From contig CAYVRR010000082.1 in the NCBI GenBank assembly GCA_964453215.1, forward strand, positions 1 through 9,182: DNA of 9,182 nucleotides. Direction: 5' to 3'. The position numbers were made by a program, and so were the translations under genes. The stretch is from SABI01 sp964453215 (GTDB taxonomy: Bacteria; Spirochaetota; Spirochaetia; Sphaerochaetales; Sphaerochaetaceae). The notes beneath the pieces were generated by a model. It saw only the letters and a program-made list of their open reading frames with translations, searched no databases and was not told where the DNA came from. Of the stretch, positions 1 through 5,206 are shown piece by piece (position 1 is the first letter of the stretch; each line of letters opens with the position of its first letter).

Positions 1-294
1 GTTAAGGGCTTACTCGCAGCAACTAACGATGGTGCTGCCCTCAAGAATAACGCAATGTACAAAAACGTTGTTGTTGTTGGTTTTGATGCTGGTGCTGCTC
101 AAAAGAACGCTGTACGTGCCCAATACTTCCTTGGATCAATCACACAAGATCCATACATGATTGGATACAAAGCTGTTGAACTTGCATACAAAGCATACAA
201 AGGTGAAAAAGTAGCCGATGTTGACACTGGTGCAAAATTCTACGACTACTCGAACATGGATGATGCTGATATCGCTGGATTAATCTACGATTGA
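1..294 (+). CDS. Sugar ABC transporter substrate-binding protein, C-terminal fragment
   Basis: The reading frame is open from the first base and ends at TGA 292-294, giving the last 97 residues; the N-terminal part, with its signal peptide, lies outside the window. The visible part has the C-terminal lobe features of the ribose/xylose/galactose-binding family (Peripla_BP_4 type): a VVVVGFDAG strand, where an Asp often contacts sugar, then the segment AQYFLGSITQDPYMIGYKAVE, in which the Q-D-P-Y-x-x-G pattern is typical. Proteins of this family capture a monosaccharide outside the cytoplasmic membrane and deliver it to an ABC permease. The sugar cannot be told from this fragment. Codon choice looks strongly selected (all nine Tyr codons are TAC), which suggests high expression. 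A terminator follows at once, so this is probably the last gene of its transcription unit, although the order binding protein-LacI regulator suggests a functional link to the next gene. Confidence 0.88.
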   Translation, partial: VKGLLAATNDGAALKNNAMYKNVVVVGFDAGAAQKNAVRAQYFLGSITQDPYMIGYKAVELAYKAYKGEKVADVDTGAKFYDYSNMDDADIAGLIYD

Positions 295-316
295 TGAATC
301 AATTAGGCATTATGTT

Positions 317-342
317 AGGGGTTTATAACGGACCCCTTTTTT
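317..342 (+). terminator. Intrinsic terminator after the sugar-binding protein gene
   Basis: AGGGGT (317-322) pairs with ACCCCT (332-337). Two further T-G wobble pairs close a 5-base loop, and a run of six T spans 337-342. It lies 22 bp after the upstream stop codon. The Shine-Dalgarno sequence of the LacI gene begins directly after the T run. Confidence 0.82.
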
Positions 343-360
343 GAAAGGGAGTATATATTC

Positions 361-1386
361 ATGATTGAAACTCATCACCCCATTACAATTAAAGAAGTTG
401 CGAAAGTAGCTAATGTCTCTATTGCAACAGTTTCTCGTGTTCTGAATAATCACGATTCAGTTACCGTTGAAACAAGACAAAATGTGTTAAGAGTGATGAA
501 ACAACTTGGGTATAATAGAAACGAAGTAGCTAGATCATTAAAAATGAGGTGTACGAATACCATTGGAATAGTAGCTCCAAAATTAAGTAATGTCTATTTT
601 ATGGAAATTGTAGAGGTAATGGATCAGCTTCTAACCCCCCTTGGCTACACCATGATTATTAGTTGTTCAAATGACAATGTCGCTGAAGAGAAAAAACGCA
701 TTCAAGTCCTTCTTGATAGAAACGTTGATGCCCTCGTTGTCATTCCAGCAAGTCTTCAAGGTCACCACCTCACCACAGCAGGAGTATCTAGAATTCCCCT
801 TGTAATGGTTGACCGTTTCATTGAGGGTGTAAAGGCAGATGCTGTTCTTGTTGATAACCGATATGGTGTAAATGAGATGATGAAAGCTCTCTACAAAGAT
901 GGCCATACCCGTATAGGGTATATTGGGGGAGATAATGATATCCTCACTGCAAATGAACGATATGCAGGATATCTTCAAAGTATGCATGAATTAGCTCTTC
1001 CTATTGAAAAAGAGTTTATTTATACATCAGGGACAATGGGTATTAAGGATGGACGAAAGGCAATAGGAGAGTTTTTGTTAAAAGAAAATCCCCCTAAAGC
1101 ATACCTTATAGCAAATGATCCATTACATGTGGGTGTAACGAGCTTTCTTATCGAAAACGTATCAGTGAAAGAAAGAAAACAATTTGTGATGGCAAGTTTT
1201 GACTACCTAAGTTATTCACCTCTCCTTGCATTTTGTCACTATGCTATGAGGCAGCCACAAGAGATTATTGGCTCTGAAGTTGTCCGATTATTACTCAAAA
1301 GATTGCAACCAGGTTGTTTAGATCCGTATGAGAAAATCGTAATAACTCCAGAGCTAAAAGTGATAGAAAAAAGGATGCTGATGTAG
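361..1386 (+). CDS. LacI-family transcriptional regulator
   Basis: A 341-residue protein of normal LacI/GalR length. The N-terminal helix-turn-helix covers about residues 10-29 (ITIKEVAKVANVSIATVSRV), with the family's T-V-S-R-V-L-N recognition helix. A hinge helix follows, with A-R-S-L at 57-60, where the Leu normally inserts in the DNA minor groove. The rest is a periplasmic-binding-protein-like effector domain: IGIVAP at its start, then DALVVIP, PLVMVDR and IGYIGG strands. The start is supported by AAAGGGAG at 344-351, nine bases before ATG. The gene follows a sugar-binding-protein gene, so a role as local regulator of that transporter, answering to its sugar, is inferred. No convincing promoter lies in the 66-bp gap, so the gene may depend on read-through of the terminator at 317-342 or on a promoter inside the upstream gene. 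Its stop codon nearly touches that of the opposite-strand DUF2148 gene. Confidence 0.93.
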   Translation: MIETHHPITIKEVAKVANVSIATVSRVLNNHDSVTVETRQNVLRVMKQLGYNRNEVARSLKMRCTNTIGIVAPKLSNVYFMEIVEVMDQLLTPLGYTMIISCSNDNVAEEKKRIQVLLDRNVDALVVIPASLQGHHLTTAGVSRIPLVMVDRFIEGVKADAVLVDNRYGVNEMMKALYKDGHTRIGYIGGDNDILTANERYAGYLQSMHELALPIEKEFIYTSGTMGIKDGRKAIGEFLLKENPPKAYLIANDPLHVGVTSFLIENVSVKERKQFVMASFDYLSYSPLLAFCHYAMRQPQEIIGSEVVRLLLKRLQPGCLDPYEKIVITPELKVIEKRMLM

Positions 1387-1388
1387 CT

Positions 1389-1934
1389 CTACTTTCTGTC
1401 AAAAAAGATATTCTTTCCTTTCACAGAGAGCACAATACCATGAATAACTTTTACATCTTGTGGTAAAAATGATAACTTTCTTGCAGCCATTCCTACACTA
1501 AACATCACCCTGTTATCTACTCTGTGATCTGCAGCGATGGAGACAGCAGAGCCAACTGCAATACCTAAGTCCCCTGTATTAAAAGCACATGGGGCGTGGG
1601 GGTGTAAATCTTTTTCATCACAATTTTTAAATCCACATAACCCACAGTGGTTGAGTCTCATAGGATGTATTGAAGTTCCAATGAGAACACATCCATCACT
1701 TTGCTCTACATTTTTAGCATCACGAAGGAAAAATGGATCAGCTTCCCCATTTTCAACCATCTCTCTCATCTCTTTAACAAGAGCTTTTCTCCCCTCTTCA
1801 TCAACAAAAGCAATACTCAGGTGATCAACTCCTTTTGCTTTTGGAGCTGTTCTTGCTGCCACCATCATAGCTTTCGCTACACTGATTAGGGACTCATTTT
1901 TTACGTCTTCTTCAAATATAATATTCTTTTTCAT
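1389..1934 (-). CDS. DUF2148 ferredoxin-domain protein (putative Fe-S protein)
   Basis: A 181-residue protein matching the DUF2148 family (proteins with a ferredoxin-like domain, function unknown). The N-terminal part has the family's VAKAMMVAARTAPKAKG segment. The centre holds a cluster-binding pattern Cys97-x2-Cys100-x4-Cys105-x10-Cys116, the last within H-A-P-C. After it comes a Gly/Ala-rich stretch (DLGIAVGSAVSIAADHRVDN) and then FSVGMAARKL. A 4Fe-4S cluster is likely; electron-transfer or ligand-binding roles are open. I place the start at ATG 1934, not at an in-frame GTG at 1973, because family members begin close to this point and a TATAAT box at 1949-1944 would put the transcript start only a few bases before this ATG. 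No Shine-Dalgarno sequence precedes it, so a leaderless mRNA is possible. It faces the LacI gene tail to tail with 2 bp between stop codons. Confidence 0.87.
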   Translation of the reverse strand: MKKNIIFEEDVKNESLISVAKAMMVAARTAPKAKGVDHLSIAFVDEEGRKALVKEMREMVENGEADPFFLRDAKNVEQSDGCVLIGTSIHPMRLNHCGLCGFKNCDEKDLHPHAPCAFNTGDLGIAVGSAVSIAADHRVDNRVMFSVGMAARKLSFLPQDVKVIHGIVLSVKGKNIFFDRK

Positions 1935-1943
1935 ATGTAAGGT

Positions 1944-1972
1944 ATTATACCAAATTAAAGTTTTCTTTTCCA
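1944..1972 (-). promoter_or_regulatory. Promoter of the DUF2148 gene, adjacent to its start codon
   Basis: On the minus strand, a perfect -10 TATAAT lies at 1949-1944. A TGGAAA hexamer at 1972-1967 matches four of six -35 consensus bases with a 17-bp spacer. Transcription would start near 1937, about three bases before ATG 1934, giving an essentially leaderless mRNA. The -35 hexamer is the same six base pairs proposed for the divergent plus-strand promoter. Confidence 0.55.
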
Positions 1973-1995
1973 CAAGGAGTAAAAATGTGTATACT
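1967..1995 (+). promoter_or_regulatory. Promoter of the AsmA-like gene
   Basis: TTTCCA at 1967-1972 (four of six -35 consensus bases), a 17-bp spacer, and TATACT at 1990-1995. Transcription would start near 2002, leaving a leader of about 17 bases that contains AAGAGGG (2005-2011), seven bases before ATG 2019. Prediction by eye only. Confidence 0.5.
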
Positions 1996-2018
1996 GATCA
2001 TATTAAGAGGGTTAATCT

Positions 2019-2993
2019 ATGTATAAGAGAGTAATAAAAGGATCTATCATATTTCTTTCTATAGTGATAATTTTTATCGTATTATTCTTTGTCGCCCTGG
2101 AGTTTGGGCAAAAGCAATTAGTAAAAACCATACATGCAATCGAAGGGGTGAGTGTTGAAAAGATTGAAATACACCTTTTTAAGGCACAAGTGAAGTTAAA
2201 AAACGTATCTGTTACAATGCCTACCTATCGATTTGAAGCAGCTCGTTTAACTATCACGCTATCGATTGGTGAAATGGTTGACCTTGTTGTGAGGGAGCAA
2301 AAAGAGCTCTCTAAAGTATCAATTAGCCTCCTTGATGCTATGTTGAAGGTAGATGGTGTAGAGGGGTATGTACAAAATCTAGAAGTAGAGATGAAAGGGT
2401 ATCTCTCTTTTGCACATCTTGAAGATTCTCGCATCTACACAATTAAAGGTAAAGCTCAGCATGCCTTTGCTTCACAGCCACATGTCGGGCTATCATACAA
2501 GACAAAAGTGTTACACCTATTAGCTGTTGGAGAAGTTGATATGAATCTAGATATCACCTCTGTTGATAATCTGATTCAAGCTATAGATATTGTCAATATT
2601 ACATTAGAACATCCTGAATTTCTATTTGTGAAAGAACGTGTGGGTGGGATACCTCTTTTAAACGCAAACTCTGCGTGGCTTCAAGATGAAAACAATTTCA
2701 AAGGAACTTTTGTCCAAGCACATCTCTCTAGAGATAAAAAAGCAATAAAGGGGGAGGATATTGTTGTCGATTTTCCTATCATTAGTATTAAAGGAACATG
2801 TTCATTCCAACCAAATGGACCTTTTAATATCAGAGCAATAGTTACCCACTTAGATGATCGCGTTGTGAAAGAATTAAACCCCATTCTTATCCTCTTTGGA
2901 TATTCGATACCAAAAGAGCCTTTCACCTTAGATGTTGATTACTCGTATGGTGAAAGACCCCTTTTGATTGAGATGAATCCTTTTACACAATGA
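2019..2993 (+). CDS. Membrane-anchored AsmA-like protein of unknown function
   Basis: I do not recognise a named family with certainty. The 324-residue product starts with a short basic stretch (MYKR, K8) and a strongly hydrophobic segment at about residues 9-29 (IIFLSIVIIFIVLFFVALEF). It has no evident cleavage site, so it is a probable N-terminal membrane anchor with the rest outside the cytoplasm. The remainder alternates hydrophobic and polar residues as in beta strands (for example VEKIEIHLFKAQVKLKNVSV at about 45-64 and FNIRAIVTHLDD near the C-terminus). This resembles AsmA/DUF748-type proteins, which sit in the envelope and in some cases act as bridge-like lipid carriers; that link is an inference from the pattern. 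AsmA proteins are usually longer, so this would be a short member. ATG 2019 is preceded by AAGAGGG at seven bases. It ends 1 bp from the opposite-strand dehydrogenase gene. Confidence 0.72.
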   Translation: MYKRVIKGSIIFLSIVIIFIVLFFVALEFGQKQLVKTIHAIEGVSVEKIEIHLFKAQVKLKNVSVTMPTYRFEAARLTITLSIGEMVDLVVREQKELSKVSISLLDAMLKVDGVEGYVQNLEVEMKGYLSFAHLEDSRIYTIKGKAQHAFASQPHVGLSYKTKVLHLLAVGEVDMNLDITSVDNLIQAIDIVNITLEHPEFLFVKERVGGIPLLNANSAWLQDENNFKGTFVQAHLSRDKKAIKGEDIVVDFPIISIKGTCSFQPNGPFNIRAIVTHLDDRVVKELNPILILFGYSIPKEPFTLDVDYSYGERPLLIEMNPFTQ

Positions 2994-2994
2994 G

Positions 2995-4056
2995 CTATTT
3001 TAACTCCTCATCAAAGCACACTGCAACTTTTCCACAGTTTCCAGTAGCCATTAATGAGTATGCTTTATCAGCATCATCAAGGCTAAATCGGTGGGTTACT
3101 AAATCTTCTGGGTGGATATTCCATCTCACTAAGCGTTCAACTAAATCTTCCATTCTCCAGATGCTTGTTACCCAAGAGCCATATATTGTTTTTTGATCGT
3201 GGATGATATCTGGACTTGGCTCAAAGGAGACTGTTCCCCCTTCTCCCACAAATGCAATTTTCCCCCACTGTCTGGTCGCTTTAATTGCGATAGCTCTTCC
3301 GCCAGAGTGAGCGCTACAATCGAATGCTTTTTCAACGCCATGTCCACCAGTGATTGCTTTTATGTTATCAACAGTATCATCATCAGGAGTAAAAGCATGG
3401 TCGACGAGCCCTAAACTCTTTGCAATAGCGATTCGCTCTTCATTTACTTCAACACCAATGAGACTAGTTGCCCCAAGAGCTTTAGCAAGCATCAATGCAG
3501 CGAGTCCCACAGGTCCTAAACCTACAACGAGAACTGCATCATTTCCACTTACCCCAATTTTCTCTATAGCTTCATATACAGTTCCAAAGCCACAGGCAAC
3601 TTGAGCGCCATCTGTATAGGTCAGTTCATCTGGAAGAAGGACTAAATCTTTTTCATCTGCTAAGATGTAAGGAGCCATTCCACCATCTCGTTGCCACCCG
3701 TAAGCAGCTCGGTGTTCACTTGAACAGCTAATCATGTATCCCATACGGCAATCGTGACAGACACCACAGCCACTGATATGGTAGATGATTACCCTATCCC
3801 CTTCTTTAAAGCGTTTACAACCAGGTCCTGTTTGAACAATTTGACCACTAGGTTCGTGTCCCGCAATTACCCCTTGGTACCCTTCTGGCCCTTTTCCAAG
3901 GTGCTCCCTATAAATAGCTCTAATGTCAGAGCCACAAATAGTTGAACTTTTTGTTTTAACAACAACTTGTCCATGACCAGGAGTTGGTACATCAAACTCC
4001 TTAAAAGCAACACTACTATTTCCTGGTAATGTTGCCCCTTTCATTTTTTTATCCAT
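2995..4056 (-). CDS. Zinc-dependent medium-chain dehydrogenase (polyol/alcohol dehydrogenase-like)
   Basis: A 353-residue member of the medium-chain dehydrogenase superfamily. The GroES-like N-terminal half carries catalytic-zinc ligands Cys41 (in TICGSD) and His67-Glu68 (in AGHEPSG), and a full structural-zinc set Cys97, Cys100, Cys103 and Cys111. The Rossmann domain follows with V-V-G-L-G-P-V-G. The second strand ends in an acidic residue (GVEVNEER), which in this family favours NAD over NADP. Family members oxidise secondary alcohols such as sorbitol, xylitol or threonine; the true substrate is unknown. It lies 30 bp downstream of the aldo/keto reductase gene on the same strand, and the pair is probably co-transcribed. 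I chose ATG 4056 over an in-frame GTG at 4083 because GGAGG at 4068-4064 is seven bases before the ATG. Neighbour and cofactor logic suggest it oxidises the polyol made by the reductase, but this is inference. Confidence 0.88.
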   Translation of the reverse strand: MDKKMKGATLPGNSSVAFKEFDVPTPGHGQVVVKTKSSTICGSDIRAIYREHLGKGPEGYQGVIAGHEPSGQIVQTGPGCKRFKEGDRVIIYHISGCGVCHDCRMGYMISCSSEHRAAYGWQRDGGMAPYILADEKDLVLLPDELTYTDGAQVACGFGTVYEAIEKIGVSGNDAVLVVGLGPVGLAALMLAKALGATSLIGVEVNEERIAIAKSLGLVDHAFTPDDDTVDNIKAITGGHGVEKAFDCSAHSGGRAIAIKATRQWGKIAFVGEGGTVSFEPSPDIIHDQKTIYGSWVTSIWRMEDLVERLVRWNIHPEDLVTHRFSLDDADKAYSLMATGNCGKVAVCFDEELK

Positions 4057-4063
4057 TATTAAG

Positions 4064-4068
4064 CCTCC
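4064..4068 (-). promoter_or_regulatory. Ribosome binding site that fixes the dehydrogenase start
   Basis: GGAGG on the minus strand with a 7-base spacer to ATG 4056. An upstream in-frame GTG at 4083 would place this site inside the coding sequence, so the shorter start is preferred. Confidence 0.78.
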
Positions 4069-4086
4069 ATCTAAATTATACACATA

Positions 4087-5085
4087 TTAGGTCGTTATTA
4101 CCCCATCTATATCCCATAAATCACGCCAATCTTTTGCCCCTTCCCACAAAAAGACATGCCCTTTTATGAGTCGACAATTTTTATCAATTGCATCAATAGC
4201 TCTTTTTTCATCTATTGTAAGGGGATCTGTGTTCACTGCCTCTAAATTGCTAAGAATATTTTTCTCATTTGTAGATAAGGGAATAGGGATGTGGTTATTA
4301 GCTACTGCCCATTTTAGACAAATAGAGGCTGGGTGCACTTGATGTTTTTTCGCTATCTCAATGATAACTTCATCTTCCATATCAACAGTATCGCCTTCTG
4401 TTCTATCCCTCAGGGGACGAGATGGAGAGCCAAGTGGAGAATAGCCGATACAGATAATATCATTATCATCACAAAACTTCTTTAATTCTGGCTGTTGGAA
4501 ATGGGGGTGTAACTCCATCTCATTTACACTCACAGGGGTTTGTGCATCATCTAGAAGTAGCTTCAATTTAGGGATACTCATATTAGATGTTCCAATATGA
4601 CGAGTGAGTCCTTCTTGAACAAATCCCTCCAACACTCTCCATGTTTCCATAAATCTTTCATGATTGTAGGGGCGAGCATTGGGACTTCTTGAGTCTATAG
4701 AGCACTTTGGAGGGTGGTAGTTAGGAAAGGGCCAGTGGATGAGATAGAGATCAAGATAGTCGAGTTGTAAATCCTTTAGGCTTTTATGGAAAGATGCTAT
4801 TGCATCTTTTGGAGCATGCGCATCATTCCATAGTTTTGAAGTAATCCACAACTCTTCCCTTTTCACTAATTTATCTTTAAAAAGCTTACTAAAAACTTCT
4901 CCAATTAACTCTTCATTCCCATATACACTCGCACAATCAATGTGGCGATAGCCATGCTTAATTGCATAGTGGACACTCCTTGCAATCTCTTGTGGCTCTA
5001 CATGGTCAGAGCCAAAAGTGCCAAGCCCAATAGAGGGAATCTGTGCCCCACTATGTTTTATCGTAAAGATGTGATTATTGCTCAC
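4087..5085 (-). CDS. Aldo/keto reductase (possible aldose/xylose reductase)
   Basis: A 332-residue TIM-barrel aldo/keto reductase, slightly longer than the usual 310-325. The catalytic tetrad is complete: Asp50 and Tyr55 (HIDCASVYGNE), Lys84 (TSKLWND) and His117 (LIHWP). These fall at the numbering classic for AKR1 enzymes. N-terminal I-P-S-I-G-L-G-T-F and the G-T-S-N-M segment are also typical. Such enzymes reduce aldehydes, including open-chain aldoses, to alcohols with a nicotinamide cofactor in the cytoplasm. The cofactor-tail motif normally reading I-P-K-S with an Arg six residues after the Lys is here IPLSTNEKN: Leu270 and Asn276 replace the Lys and Arg that hold the NADPH 2'-phosphate, pointing to NADH use. 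The start is GTG at 5085, with AAGGAGC at 5097-5091 and no alternative nearby. It is the first gene of a probable two-gene operon, divergent from a XylR-type regulator. Substrate is not provable from sequence. Confidence 0.9.
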   Translation of the reverse strand: MSNNHIFTIKHSGAQIPSIGLGTFGSDHVEPQEIARSVHYAIKHGYRHIDCASVYGNEELIGEVFSKLFKDKLVKREELWITSKLWNDAHAPKDAIASFHKSLKDLQLDYLDLYLIHWPFPNYHPPKCSIDSRSPNARPYNHERFMETWRVLEGFVQEGLTRHIGTSNMSIPKLKLLLDDAQTPVSVNEMELHPHFQQPELKKFCDDNDIICIGYSPLGSPSRPLRDRTEGDTVDMEDEVIIEIAKKHQVHPASICLKWAVANNHIPIPLSTNEKNILSNLEAVNTDPLTIDEKRAIDAIDKNCRLIKGHVFLWEGAKDWRDLWDIDGVITT

Positions 5086-5090
5086 TCTTT

Positions 5091-5097
5091 GCTCCTT
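5091..5097 (-). promoter_or_regulatory. Ribosome binding site supporting a GTG start
   Basis: The minus strand carries GAAAAAGGAGC before the GTG at 5085. The AAGGAG core at 5097-5092 has a spacer of six to seven bases, which makes GTG the credible start codon of the aldo/keto reductase. Confidence 0.75.
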
Positions 5098-5121
5098 TTT
5101 CTTCCCTAGATATTCAGTTCA

Positions 5122-5149
5122 ATCCTATCATGAATTAAGAGGAATTCAA
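5122..5149 (-). promoter_or_regulatory. Promoter of the reductase-dehydrogenase operon
   Basis: On the minus strand: TTGAAT (5149-5144, -35), a 16-bp spacer, and TAGGAT (5127-5122, -10) preceded directly by TGA, an extended -10 motif. The predicted transcription start is near 5115, giving a leader of about 30 bases with the Shine-Dalgarno sequence. The possible operator at 5159-5190 lies just upstream of the -35, where an AraC-type activator could act. Confidence 0.58.
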
Positions 5150-5158
5150 TACGTAAAA

Positions 5159-5190
5159 TGCGATAACTCTCTATCGTTTTGCGCAATAAT
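5159..5190 (+). promoter_or_regulatory. Candidate operator for the XylR-like regulator
   Basis: Two overlapping patterns lie in the divergent intergenic region. An inverted repeat CGATA (5161-5165) / TATCG (5172-5176) is separated by six bases. A direct repeat has TGCGATAA starting at 5159 and TGCGCAATAA starting at 5180, exactly 21 bp apart, i.e. two helical turns on one DNA face. AraC-family proteins typically bind direct half-sites about 21 bp apart. The inverted repeat is centred about 53 bp upstream of the predicted operon start. Binding is inferred, not shown. Confidence 0.42.
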
Positions 5191-5194
5191 GGGG

Positions 5195-5200
5195 TAATAT
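5195..5200 (+). promoter_or_regulatory. Possible -10 element of the xylR-like gene
   Basis: TAATAT at 5195-5200 lies six bases before ATG 5207 and has no good -35 at 16-18 bp. If used, transcription would begin at or beside the ATG (leaderless). AATAAT at 5185-5190 is an alternative that would leave a leader of about ten bases without a proper Shine-Dalgarno sequence. Confidence 0.3.
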
Positions 5201-5206
5201 AGTCAG

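Noticed and set aside
667..987. Minus-strand open frame inside the LacI gene
   Set aside because: Its translation has no recognisable motif and it lies fully inside a well-supported gene.
1351..1400. Inverted repeats GAGCTA/TAGCTC and GATAGAAA/TTTCTGTC around the LacI-DUF2148 junction
   Set aside because: Loops are long and neither is followed by a T run on the relevant strand, so they do not make credible terminators.
1935..1973. Longer N-terminus of the DUF2148 protein from GTG 1973
   Set aside because: No ribosome site upstream, the extension reads through the TATAAT promoter element, and family members begin near the shorter start.
4075..4080. TATAAT on the minus strand just before the dehydrogenase gene
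   Set aside because: No acceptable -35 at 16-18 bp, and a start here would fall on the ribosome binding site. Co-transcription with the aldo/keto reductase is simpler.
4057..4083. Longer dehydrogenase start at GTG 4083
   Set aside because: The GGAGG site would be inside the gene, and it is ideally spaced for ATG 4056.
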